Part shown: positions 1-5,042 of the stretch, piece after piece
Layout: each line of letters opens with the position of its first letter
How positions within the stretch are numbered: position 1 is the stretch's first letter
DNA from: Candidatus Geoarchaeota archaeon
GTDB taxonomy: Archaea > Thermoproteota > Thermoprotei > Gearchaeales > WAQG01
Assembly: GCA_015520395.1 (NCBI GenBank)
Contig: WAQG01000022.1
Span: 1 to 5,042 of the forward strand
Direction of reading: 5' to 3'
DNA length: 5,042 nt
The notes under the pieces: generated by a model
What the model was told of the DNA's origin: nothing
The model's input: only the letters and a program-made list of their open reading frames with translations
Databases searched by the model: none
Position numbers and translations under genes: made by a program

Positions 1-299
1 ATATAGACGTGGGCTGGGCTGAGAGGAAGATAGCTGAGGGAGCCTATGTCAAAATTCCGATAGCATTTGAAACATTTGGGATCCAGCCCTACACTGTGAC
101 TGTTACTAATGTGACGTTTTACTCGCCTTATATGGGTAGGCCTAAGGTGATTCCTGTGGGCGGCGTGGGCTTTGTGGATTCATTGATAGATGGAGCTTTG
201 GCGCCGGTTGATAAGTATCGGACGTTGTACTGTGGCTATCAGGAGGATTTGAGCCAGCCTGGCGAGACTTGGTACTGTAATAGGGATGCGGGGAGGTGA
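1..299 (+). CDS. 3' end of an unrecognised, possibly extracytoplasmic protein (partial)
   Basis: The frame is open from the window edge (first full codon at 3) to a TGA at 297-299, so this is probably the C-terminal part of a longer gene. A GTG at 9 could be a start, but too little upstream sequence is present to judge. About 98 residues are visible. They contain alternating hydrophobic/polar stretches rich in Val, Thr and Tyr (for example the YTVTVTNVTFYSP stretch near residue 31), suggesting beta strands. There is no membrane segment. Two cysteines near the end (LYCGY and WYCNR, about 14 residues apart) could pair as a disulfide, which would suit an exported protein. I do not recognise the family. 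Its base composition looks more AT-rich than the genes to the right. It overlaps the next gene at a GTGA junction, so the two are probably co-transcribed. Confidence is good that it is coding, low on function. Confidence 0.6.
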   Translation, partial: IDVGWAERKIAEGAYVKIPIAFETFGIQPYTVTVTNVTFYSPYMGRPKVIPVGGVGFVDSLIDGALAPVDKYRTLYCGYQEDLSQPGETWYCNRDAGR

Positions 300-874
300 C
301 TCGAGGCGTTAGGCGTATGTTAGAGGTTTTTTCCCTGTTCTCCCTTTTCTCTACACTTTTATTTTTCGTGTTTAGCCTTCCACTCTATCTATGGTACGAC
401 TATGTCTTTTACCCGTTACGCATAGTTGTCTATAGCTTTGCCTTTATCGCCATCTTCAGCCGGGCTGTATTTCCCCTATACGTCTTTTTTCTCCTCCTCT
501 GCCTTCCCGGGCTAGGCGACCCAAAGTATACGTTGTACATGTTTCCCGTGTACAACCTGGCTGCCTATCTTGTCGGTGGTCTTGTGTCTAGGGGGTGGAG
601 GAGGCTTGTTCTCATACCTGCCTACTGGATCCTCCTCCAGCTCGTTGAGGTATCTCTTTCGCTTATAGCTACGGCTACGGGGTTTGGAACGCCCCGGGGC
701 TCCACCAGCCCTGCGCCTAACCCGATATTCGCCCCCTACTATATCTTGGGATATATGATGCTTATGGCGGCCTTCGGGTATGTTGTAAAGAGGGTTGATC
801 CAAACTGTAGGCCATGGCTTTCAAGGGTTCTTAGCAGGCGGTTTCCTAGACGAGGCTCATGGTGGATCTACTGA
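296..874 (+). CDS. Small multi-spanning membrane protein of unknown function
   Basis: The product of about 192 residues is dominated by hydrophobic stretches. Likely membrane segments lie near residues 11-32, 39-57, 57-72, 78-98, 102-125 and 145-165, so five or six helices are expected. Basic clusters sit at the N-terminus (TRGVRR) and in the arginine-rich tail (after about residue 165: KRV, SRVLSRRFPRR), suggesting those ends are cytoplasmic. A Pro/Ser/Thr loop at 132-146 would lie between the last two helices. I recognise no family motif or catalytic residues. The GTG start at 296 overlaps the preceding TGA (GTGA), a common coupled arrangement. The strong GGGGAGGTGA string at 290-299 covers that start codon and so cannot serve it. 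ATG 317, preceded by GAGG at 303-306, is a good alternative giving 185 residues. The 3' end overlaps the convergent oxidase gene by 7 bp. It could be a permease-like or anchoring subunit, but nothing shows this. Confidence 0.7.
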   Translation: MTRGVRRMLEVFSLFSLFSTLLFFVFSLPLYLWYDYVFYPLRIVVYSFAFIAIFSRAVFPLYVFFLLLCLPGLGDPKYTLYMFPVYNLAAYLVGGLVSRGWRRLVLIPAYWILLQLVEVSLSLIATATGFGTPRGSTSPAPNPIFAPYYILGYMMLMAAFGYVVKRVDPNCRPWLSRVLSRRFPRRGSWWIY

Positions 875-2265
875 TTTTCCCGGCTGGGGACTAGCTTGCC
901 CGGGTTAAGGATGCCCTCTGGGTCAAGCGACTCTTTTATCAACCTGAGCAGTTCGGCCGCTCCTTCAAGCTCCCCGGCTATATATGGAACCTTTAGCATG
1001 CCTATACCGTGGTGGTGGGATATTGTTCCGCCGTATCTTCTAACAACACTCTCAGCAGTCCTCCATAAGTTGGAATAAAACTCTGCCACCTTCTCCGAGA
1101 TGCCAGCAACGGTATAGTATATACACCCCCCGCTTATGTAGAAGTGGGACGCGTGGGCTGAGACATGCATCACGCCGTCCAGCTCCTTAAGCCGTGCCTT
1201 TAACTCTTTATAAAGGGCTGGCAGCCGCCCCCATAATGCCGCCACGTCCAGTGTGTCGAATAAGATGCCCATCCTGATGTACTTCACCACATCCGAAACA
1301 CGCTTGAACCTGTTTCTAAGCCAGTAATTCACAGGCTCCTCACCCATAGCAATGAAGGTTTCCGGCAACTCACCCTCTATCAGCTCCACTTTAGCCCTCA
1401 CTAGCCGGCCCTCACCCTCAACAACCATTATTAAGAGATTTTTATCTTGAACCTCAGGCAGTCCTTCAAACCAAAGCGCCACGTCTTCATGGTCGTAGAG
1501 TCTGATAATAGCTGGCCCCACGCCCTTTAAAATCAGCTTTTTAATGAACCTTAAACCCTCCTCGAAGCTGCTGAGCGTATATGATAGCCTTGCTTCATCC
1601 TCTGGGAGGGGTAGGATCCTTAGCTTTGCTCCAGTAACCACTCCGAGAGCCCCCTCGGAGCCTATGAAGAGCCTGCGCAGGTCGGGGCCGCTGGACCTCC
1701 TCGGCAAACCCCCCACCTCAAGCAGGCCGAGCCTCGGGATCGCAACCCTAATTGAGATGACCATGTCCTCGATGCCCCCATACATGGTCGAGTACTGCCC
1801 CACAGCCGCGGTGGAGATCCAGCCGCCAATGGTGGAATCGTAGAAAGACTGGGGGGTGTGTCTAAGCGTGTAGCCCATAGCATTAAGGCGCTCCTCCAGC
1901 TCATAGCCGTAAATTCCCGCACCCACATCAACAAGCATGTCTTCGGGGTAGACGTTGATCCATCTCAACCCCCTGAGATCCAGGATTATAGAGCCCTCTA
2001 CCGGCAGCGCGCCCCCAACAACCCCTGAGCCTCCCCCCCTAGGAACCACGGGTACCCTGTGCTTCAAAGCTATCTCAAGTGCTTTAACCACATCCTCCTC
2101 AGACTCCACCCTGAGTACTGCGGCGGGCTTAGGTAGCTCCTCACCTTTGAGCAGGAGGGCCAGGTACAGGGGGGTGGCGTCGGACAGATATTCGCTCAGC
2201 ACCTCCTCATCGGTGCGGAAGCGGTCTCCAAATTCCCTCCTAAACACACTAATCCATTCTTCCAC
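868..2265 (-). CDS. FAD-binding PCMH-type oxidase, alkylglycerone-phosphate synthase (AGPS)-like
   Basis: This 465-residue protein belongs to the vanillyl-alcohol oxidase/GlcD superfamily of FAD enzymes. The N-terminal PCMH FAD domain shows the pyrophosphate loop PRGGGSGVVGGALP (75-88), the STIGGWISTAAVGQYS segment (144-159) and the GSEGALGVVT motif (202-211). The C-terminal substrate/FAD cap ends with LDPEGILNPGKL (447-458). What separates it from plain glycolate or lactate oxidases is the HHHGIG motif (417-422), the IRLYD stretch (254-258) and the SHFYISGGCIYYTVAG stretch (373-388). These parallel the histidine triad, arginine region and catalytic tyrosine region of AGPS as I recall it. No signal peptide or membrane segment is seen, so it should be cytoplasmic. 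AGPS swaps an acyl for an alkyl chain on dihydroxyacetone phosphate. In an archaeon that lipid role is doubtful, and oxidation of a polyol phosphate or 2-hydroxy acid is an equally good guess. Its start is GTG at 2263-2265, with GGTGGAGG just upstream. It is divergent from the kinase gene. The superfamily is sure, the substrate is not. Confidence 0.88.
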   Translation of the reverse strand: MEEWISVFRREFGDRFRTDEEVLSEYLSDATPLYLALLLKGEELPKPAAVLRVESEEDVVKALEIALKHRVPVVPRGGGSGVVGGALPVEGSIILDLRGLRWINVYPEDMLVDVGAGIYGYELEERLNAMGYTLRHTPQSFYDSTIGGWISTAAVGQYSTMYGGIEDMVISIRVAIPRLGLLEVGGLPRRSSGPDLRRLFIGSEGALGVVTGAKLRILPLPEDEARLSYTLSSFEEGLRFIKKLILKGVGPAIIRLYDHEDVALWFEGLPEVQDKNLLIMVVEGEGRLVRAKVELIEGELPETFIAMGEEPVNYWLRNRFKRVSDVVKYIRMGILFDTLDVAALWGRLPALYKELKARLKELDGVMHVSAHASHFYISGGCIYYTVAGISEKVAEFYSNLWRTAESVVRRYGGTISHHHGIGMLKVPYIAGELEGAAELLRLIKESLDPEGILNPGKLVPSRENQ

Positions 2266-2268
2266 AGC

Positions 2269-2276
2269 CCTCCACC
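2269..2276 (-). promoter_or_regulatory. Shine-Dalgarno site for the AGPS-like oxidase
   Basis: Read on the minus strand the bases are GGTGGAGG. This contains two cores complementary to the archaeal 16S rRNA tail: GGTG ends 7 nt before the GTG start at 2265, and GGAGG ends 3 nt before it. It supports the GTG as the true start. Confidence 0.55.
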
Positions 2277-2298
2277 AAGGATTACAGGTAGCCTAAGG

Positions 2299-2308
2299 TT
2301 TAATGTAT
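2299..2308. promoter_or_regulatory. Candidate archaeal TATA element(s) in the divergent spacer
   Basis: TTTAATGTAT is the most AT-rich stretch in the short spacer between the divergent oxidase and kinase genes. It is preceded on the plus strand by AAGG, which could be a weak BRE. With the usual archaeal spacing of about 25-27 bp from the box centre, plus-strand transcription would begin near 2329, giving a nearly leaderless kinase mRNA. Minus-strand transcription would begin near 2277, just upstream of the oxidase ribosome site. The match to TTTATA is imperfect and rests on inspection only. Confidence 0.35.
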
Positions 2309-2336
2309 TCTGAGGGGCAAATCATGATTGAGGCCT

Positions 2337-3770
2337 ATGGGCAAGGCTACATATGCTGTTGTGGATGTGGGGACGACCAACATAAAGTTGCTTCTCTACG
2401 ATGAGGAATTGAACCTTCTACACCTTAAGCCCATTAAGATAGGCTTGTTATCGGCAGGGCCCGGTAGATTTGAGCAGGACTCCGAGACGCTCTTTAAGGC
2501 TGTGAGAAGCCTGGTGCACAACGCTCGGGATGCAGGCGCGAGGCTCCTGGGGATAGCGACATATAGGGCTTCAGTTGTAGCGTGGAAGAGGGATGGGACG
2601 CCCATCACCAACATAGTGACCTGGATGGATGAGAGGGGTCGAGAGGTTCTAAAAGGGCTTCCCCCGCACCTTAAACTTATCGCAAAGATCCCCCCGCTAA
2701 GCGCCGCATTCTCCCCCAAGACACCGGTGATACTTTACAGATGGCTGATAGACAATGTGCGTGGGCTTAGGGAGAGGCTCAGGCGCGGCGAGGCTTATAT
2801 TGGCACTCTGGACAGCTACCTTATATACAGGATGACGGGCAGGCACCTATCCGACGTGACGAACGCCGCTTTGACGGGGCTGGTCGATCCAAGGAGGCTC
2901 TCCTGGATCGGTCTAGTAAGGAGGCTTTTGGGTCTGGATATTCCCCTCCCACGGCTGATGGACAGCGTGGATGAGTATGGCGAGTTTCATGGGCTGGAGC
3001 TGAGGAGCGTGATAGCTGACCAGCAGGCTGCAGCCATAGGGGAGTGTTGCCTCGAGAGGGGCAAGTTAAAGGTGACCCTCGGGACGGGGACGTTCGTCGA
3101 TATGTGCACCGGGGGTGAGACCAGGCTTTATGGCGGGGGCCTTGTCCCATTAATCATCTTGAAGATCGGCGGCAGGGTTCTTTACGGGATTGAGGGCTTC
3201 ATTCCCGGCACAGGCCCCCAGATCGACTGGATGATAGAGGTCGGGCTCCTTAGGGGGTATGAGGAGCTCGATGAGTTAACGCCAAAGGCCTATGGTCACG
3301 TGCCGATATTCATACCAGCCCTCTCCGGGATGAGAACACCCGAGCTCCCCCCATCCTCAGGCATGTTTTGGGGCCTCTCCCTTAAGACGGGAAGGAGAGA
3401 GCTGATTAGGGCTGTTCTCGAGGGGGTCACCTTTGGGGTAAGGTTCGTGCTTGACATGATCAGGGAGAAGACCGGAATAGAGCCCTCCGAGGCCAGGGTT
3501 GATGGCGGCCTGTCTAGGAGCCAGAGCCTCCTCGAAATAATAGCGGAGGTCATCGGCCTCCCAGTCTTAAGGCAGGAGGGCGGCGAAATGACCGGGCGGG
3601 GCGTAGCCATGCTCCTAGCCCTCTCCGAAAACGCCTTTTCGCTGGAGGATCTAGCCCAGCTTTGTGAATTTAAGCATCGGGTGGAGCCTCCCCCCATGTC
3701 GAAGGATGTGGCTAGGAGGTATGCCGTTTGGAGAAGACTCCTTATGGAGCTTGGTAGGCTCCCCAGCTGA
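2337..3770 (+). CDS. FGGY-family carbohydrate kinase, glycerol-kinase type
   Basis: The protein has about 477 residues from ATG 2337, close to the usual glycerol kinase size of around 500. Counting from the alternative TTG start at 2328 (480 residues), it shows phosphate-1 loop VVDVGTTNIK (11-20), GTLDSYLIYRMTGRHLSDVTNA (159-180), ADQQAA (230-235) with the expected catalytic base Asp231, phosphate-2 loop LGTGTF (251-256), FIPALSGM (328-335), adenosine motif VDGG (391-394) and EMTGRGVA (420-427). It should transfer the ATP gamma-phosphate to a polyol or sugar in the cytoplasm. By-eye alignment to E. coli GlpK keeps Arg83, Trp103, Asp245 and Gln246 (here 80, 99, 231, 232), but Glu84, Tyr135 and Phe270 appear as Ala81, Ala127 and Pro293, so glycerol may not be the substrate. 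ATG 2337 is preferred because MGKATYAVVDVGTT fits the family N-terminus and the candidate promoter puts the transcript start near 2329. A TGAGGGG at 2311-2317 would suit TTG 2328 instead. Neighbouring flavin dehydrogenase genes suggest a polyol catabolic locus. Confidence 0.9.
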   Translation: MGKATYAVVDVGTTNIKLLLYDEELNLLHLKPIKIGLLSAGPGRFEQDSETLFKAVRSLVHNARDAGARLLGIATYRASVVAWKRDGTPITNIVTWMDERGREVLKGLPPHLKLIAKIPPLSAAFSPKTPVILYRWLIDNVRGLRERLRRGEAYIGTLDSYLIYRMTGRHLSDVTNAALTGLVDPRRLSWIGLVRRLLGLDIPLPRLMDSVDEYGEFHGLELRSVIADQQAAAIGECCLERGKLKVTLGTGTFVDMCTGGETRLYGGGLVPLIILKIGGRVLYGIEGFIPGTGPQIDWMIEVGLLRGYEELDELTPKAYGHVPIFIPALSGMRTPELPPSSGMFWGLSLKTGRRELIRAVLEGVTFGVRFVLDMIREKTGIEPSEARVDGGLSRSQSLLEIIAEVIGLPVLRQEGGEMTGRGVAMLLALSENAFSLEDLAQLCEFKHRVEPPPMSKDVARRYAVWRRLLMELGRLPS

Positions 3771-3772
3771 GA

Positions 3773-4825
3773 TTATACGACCTGTAGCCTAACCTCGTCT
3801 TTCCTCACAGCTTCCCTCAGCTTCACCACGCCCTCCCATCCCTTTATGATGAACTCGTTGCCCTCCTGATCCACCACCCTCCCACCCTTGGAGCTGAGCG
3901 AGACCACCAGGGTATAGGGGGGTTCGCCTATAAGCCACTGTGGAAAGACGAAGTTTATCCCGCTGCCCCATCTGACACGTTTAGGCATGGTGTCAATATG
4001 GCCCTCCAGATACTTCACGATCTGCGGGAAGAGCGCATCAACGCTCCCTAAAACGCCATCCACAGTTTTGAAGGGTGCCGCCGCACCCCCCGCCTGGAAT
4101 ATACCACTCTTAAAGCTAGGCATAAGGCTCGGAACCCCGAACTCCCGTATAGGTATGTGGGGCTTAAAGCCGACCGAGAGGATCAGTGCGTCTGCTTTAA
4201 GGAAAACGCCTTTCCCGTTCCTTGGCGCGCGGTAGCTTTTGCTGGGAGTTATAAGGACGCCCTCGACCCGTCGTTTGCCGATGATCCGGCTGACAGTATA
4301 GCCCTTGTAGACATGGACGCCGCGCGGCGCCTCCACATCAAAGGGTGCGACAATTATGGTTTCTACGCCTAGCCTGACCAGATCCTCAGCCATAAAGCTG
4401 GCCGCCTCAAGATGGCCGAGGACAACCACACGGCGTCCTGGGAGGTAGCCCATCTCCATGAACCTCCATGCCATGGTTGAGGTGAAAACGCCTGCGGGGC
4501 GGTACCCCGAGATGTAGAGCTCAGCCCAGTTAATGTCACGGCTGCCGGTCGCCAGGAGCGCCGCCCTAAACCTGACCTCACTGAGCCCCTTGGCGTTGAC
4601 TACCCTGCATAGACCCCTGCTAAGTGAAATGACTGTGGATTCCATGATCGTGTGTTTTGGAGGCTTAAACACGTAGCCCCTTTGACCGAGGGGGTAGCGG
4701 AGCGCCCCGCCCACACCCCTATCCGACTCGACCAAAAGATAGCTTATCCCCATCCCCTCAGCCAGCTCGGCCGCCCTAAGGCCCGCCAGCCCGCCCCCCA
4801 CTATCAGGAGGTCAGTCTCTCTCAT
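3773..4825 (-). CDS. FAD-dependent oxidoreductase, TM1433/GlpB-like subunit
   Basis: This 350-residue flavoprotein opens with a Rossmann FAD motif, LLIVGGGLAGLRAAELAE (6-23), followed by VESDRGVGGALRYP. The second conserved region, LLATGSRD...GYRPAGVFTS...GYLPGRRVVVLG (90-137), and the FAD-closing ALILSVGFKP (214-222) are those of the pyridine-nucleotide-type oxidoreductases found beside GlpA-type subunits, as in the Thermotoga TM1432-TM1433 pair. The tail NFVFPQWLIG (291-300) resembles the C-terminal extension of that family. It probably works with the protein encoded just upstream as a polyol-phosphate (glycerol-3-phosphate-like) dehydrogenase passing electrons to a quinone or carrier. Oddities: the expected second GxGxxG is replaced by GHLEAA (137-142), the protein is shorter than family members of over 400 residues as I recall them, and with a single cysteine (73) it has no redox CxxC. 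ATG 4825 is supported by GGTGATC just upstream. It overlaps the upstream gene by 14 bp, implying coupled translation, and ends 2 bp from the kinase stop. Confidence 0.82.
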   Translation of the reverse strand: MRETDLLIVGGGLAGLRAAELAEGMGISYLLVESDRGVGGALRYPLGQRGYVFKPPKHTIMESTVISLSRGLCRVVNAKGLSEVRFRAALLATGSRDINWAELYISGYRPAGVFTSTMAWRFMEMGYLPGRRVVVLGHLEAASFMAEDLVRLGVETIIVAPFDVEAPRGVHVYKGYTVSRIIGKRRVEGVLITPSKSYRAPRNGKGVFLKADALILSVGFKPHIPIREFGVPSLMPSFKSGIFQAGGAAAPFKTVDGVLGSVDALFPQIVKYLEGHIDTMPKRVRWGSGINFVFPQWLIGEPPYTLVVSLSSKGGRVVDQEGNEFIIKGWEGVVKLREAVRKDEVRLQVV

Positions 4826-5042
4826 ACACGATCACCGAGCCTCTAGACGATTTAACTATCGAGGCGACATCCACGCCCATCTCATCAGCCATTATCCTGA
4901 GCGCCTCAGGTATGCAGTACGACCCTTGACAGGGCCCCATACCTAAGCCCGTCCTAAAGATCACGCCATCAAGCGTCCTCCCACCCCTCCTAACAGCCTC
5001 CCTGACCTCCGCCTCACTGACAAGCTCACACCTACAGACAAC
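4812..5042 (-). CDS. C-terminal BFD-like [2Fe-2S] domain, probably of a GlpA-type dehydrogenase (partial)
   Basis: Only the last 76 residues are in the window; the gene runs in from the right edge and stops with TGA at 4812-4814. The fragment carries four cysteines in the order CRC, 32 residues, then CQGSYC, i.e. C-x-C-x32-C-x4-C, the spacing of bacterioferritin-associated-ferredoxin-like (Fer2_BFD) [2Fe-2S] domains. The stretch TLDGVIFRTGLGMGPCQGSYC is typical of the BFD domain at the C-terminus of GlpA-type glycerol-3-phosphate dehydrogenases and of TM1432-like proteins. The cluster would relay electrons from the FAD of the missing N-terminal part to the partner subunit encoded next (3773-4825). 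A stand-alone small ferredoxin, or the matching domain of an amine/opine oxidase subunit, cannot be excluded because the N-terminal part is missing. Confidence 0.8.
   Translation of the reverse strand, partial: VVCRCELVSEAEVREAVRRGGRTLDGVIFRTGLGMGPCQGSYCIPEALRIMADEMGVDVASIVKSSRGSVIVYERD
4830..4836 (-). promoter_or_regulatory. Strong Shine-Dalgarno site for the GlpB-like subunit
   Basis: On the minus strand this reads GGTGATC, a full 7-base match to the archaeal anti-Shine-Dalgarno sequence, ending 4 nt before ATG 4825. It lies inside the coding end of the upstream [2Fe-2S] gene, so the second subunit is translated from its own ribosome site on a shared mRNA. Confidence 0.75.

Noticed and set aside
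872..905. TTTT followed by CCCGGCTGGGGACTAGCTTGCCCGGG as a possible terminator hairpin
   Set aside because: The CCCGG/CCGGG bases are a short self-complementary match inside the oxidase coding end; there is no T-tract after it on either strand.
1544..1843. Open plus-strand frame of 99 codons opposite the AGPS-like oxidase
   Set aside because: It lies wholly antisense to a gene with clear family motifs and its translation is low-complexity Ser/Pro-rich, as expected from the complement of that gene.
1955..2296. Open plus-strand frame of 113 codons running across the oxidase start into the divergent spacer
   Set aside because: Antisense to the FAD domain, Ser/Thr/Pro-biased, no recognisable motif, and it would occupy the promoter region of both divergent genes.
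2324..2326. ATG closest to the TGAGGGG string upstream of the kinase, as a kinase or leader-peptide start
   Set aside because: It is out of frame with the kinase and gives a Cys-rich string of about 22 codons with no sign of being a real leader peptide.
2821..3150. Open minus-strand frame of 109 codons opposite the kinase
   Set aside because: Arg/Ser/Pro-rich translation typical of an antisense frame and lying over the kinase catalytic Asp and phosphate loop.
3296..3697. Open minus-strand frame of 133 codons opposite the kinase
   Set aside because: Shadow of the kinase reading frame, whose VDGG and adjacent motifs are clearly the coding sense; Ser/Arg/Pro-rich with no family features.

Overview
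The window looks like chromosomal DNA of a thermophilic archaeon, most likely a member of the Thermoproteota (crenarchaeal type). The grounds are very tight gene packing, heavy use of AGG and ATA codons, Shine-Dalgarno sites of the GGTGATC type, GTG and possibly TTG starts, and protein families (TM1433/GlpB-like flavoprotein, GlpA-type BFD domain) shared by archaeal and thermophilic anaerobe glycerol loci. Genus is not determinable by eye. No RNA genes, insertion sequences, CRISPR arrays or long repeats are visible.

Layout. Positions 1-299 hold the 3' end of an unrecognised plus-strand gene, overlapping by a GTGA junction a small multi-spanning membrane protein (296-874). Then comes a minus-strand FAD-linked oxidase of the PCMH/VAO superfamily (868-2265), whose HHHG motif places it near alkylglycerone-phosphate synthase (AGPS). 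A 62-71 bp divergent spacer separates it from a plus-strand FGGY-family carbohydrate kinase of glycerol-kinase type (2337-3770, or from TTG 2328). Two bases after that gene ends the tail of a minus-strand flavoprotein (3773-4825) of the TM1433/GlpB-like family. It overlaps by 14 bp the upstream gene, of which only the C-terminal BFD-like [2Fe-2S] domain lies in the window (4812-5042), as expected for the C-terminus of a GlpA-type dehydrogenase.

How the genes may work together (inference). A kinase phosphorylates a glycerol-like polyol. A two-component flavin/iron-sulfur dehydrogenase (GlpA-type subunit plus the 3773-4825 subunit) and/or the AGPS-like flavoenzyme then oxidise the phosphorylated or free product. 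The set resembles bacterial and archaeal glycerol catabolic loci, but each visible member is diverged at informative positions. The kinase has lost three of the residues that contact glycerol in E. coli GlpK, the flavoprotein has lost its second nucleotide-binding glycine motif, and the flavo-oxidase belongs to an ether-lipid enzyme family not needed for archaeal lipids. The substrate may therefore be a polyol other than glycerol. The two genes at the left end show no visible connection to this module.
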